Of a DNA stretch of 5,066 nt, positions 4,853-5,066 are shown piece by piece. Below the pieces are notes generated by a model that saw nothing but the letters and a program-made list of their open reading frames with translations, did no database searches and was not told the origin of the DNA. The position numbers were made by a program, and so were the translations under genes. The stretch comes from JBDTLH01 sp039934875. GTDB taxonomy: Bacteria; Acidobacteriota; Terriglobia; Terriglobales; Acidobacteriaceae. The stretch spans positions 1 through 5,066 of the forward strand of contig JBDTLH010000272.1 in assembly GCA_039934875.1 (NCBI GenBank), given 5' to 3'. Numbering within the stretch: position 1 is the stretch's first letter; each line of letters opens with the position of its first letter.

Positions 4853-5066
4853 ATGCGCAGTCTGTTTCTCCGGATCTTCATCTCGTTTTGGCTGATCCAG
4901 TCCATACTGACGGCAGTCACCATCTTTCAGATGATTCAGACCCGGCCGTTGAACGTGGAGAGCCACTTCAGCAACAGGATTCGGAGCTCGGTAGTTACCG
5001 CAACCCGTTTCGCGGTGCTGAGCGGAGAGGTGGACGGAACCGCTGGCTACCTGCGTGCGATTGATC
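4853..5066 (+). CDS. Sensor histidine kinase, N-terminal part (CpxA-like partner)
   Basis: The ATG at 4853 opens a frame that runs off the right edge (71 complete codons). AAGGGA at 4843-4848 lies four bases upstream. The protein begins MRSLFLRIFISFWLIQ and continues as one hydrophobic helix to about residue 28, the usual first transmembrane segment of CpxA-type sensor kinases. After it comes a polar, probably periplasmic segment with RPLNVESHFSNRI and ATRFAVLSGEVDGTAGYLRAID. HAMP, HisKA and ATPase domains would lie outside the window, so kinase identity rests on the N-terminal pattern and on position directly after a CpxR-like regulator. An overlapping frame from 4840 is not the gene: it gives a polar protein without a membrane segment. 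Confidence 0.8.
   Translation, partial: MRSLFLRIFISFWLIQSILTAVTIFQMIQTRPLNVESHFSNRIRSSVVTATRFAVLSGEVDGTAGYLRAID

Noticed and set aside
4840..5064. 74-residue + strand frame at the right edge
   Set aside because: It overlaps the histidine kinase start in another frame and is polar with no membrane segment, while the frame from 4853 gives a typical sensor-kinase N-terminus.

Overview
The window looks like a chromosomal segment of a moderately GC-rich, Gram-negative bacterium. It most resembles Acidobacteriota (Terriglobia/Koribacter-like). The pointers are a large secreted protein built from BNR/Asp-box propeller, Fn3-like and ASH ('choice-of-anchor D') domains, a YVTN/lactonase-type propeller lipoprotein, and an Hfq-like protein with a long N-terminal extension. 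This placement is inferred from gene style; there is no rRNA or other taxonomic marker here.

Layout. (1) From the left edge to 1175, + strand: the C-terminal part of a large exported multidomain protein. (2) 1176-1357: a convergent intergenic region holding a short GC-rich hairpin and two clusters of a 7-bp repeat in opposite orientations, one cluster ending at the stop codon of the next gene. (3) 2054 down to 1358, - strand: iscX followed by an Hfq-like RNA-binding protein, probably co-transcribed from a sigma-70-like promoter just upstream of iscX. (4) About 2055-2266: a divergent regulatory region. (5) 2267 to the right edge, + strand: an ECF sigma factor, a seven-bladed beta-propeller lipoprotein that overlaps it by 17 nt and starts at TTG, a CpxR-like response regulator 19 nt downstream, and the first 71 codons of a membrane sensor histidine kinase.

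How the parts may work together. The right-hand genes are packed like one operon and combine two transmembrane signalling routes, an ECF sigma factor and a two-component system, with an envelope lipoprotein between them. No anti-sigma factor is visible next to the sigma gene. The simplest reading is an envelope-sensing or envelope-stress locus, but the stimulus and regulon cannot be read from the sequence. The left-hand pair joins Fe-S assembly (IscX) with RNA regulation (Hfq-like), away from any isc genes visible here.

The most notable points are the sigma/lipoprotein/two-component cluster, the divergent Hfq-like protein (131 aa, Ala where E. coli Hfq has His57) and the inverted heptad repeats.
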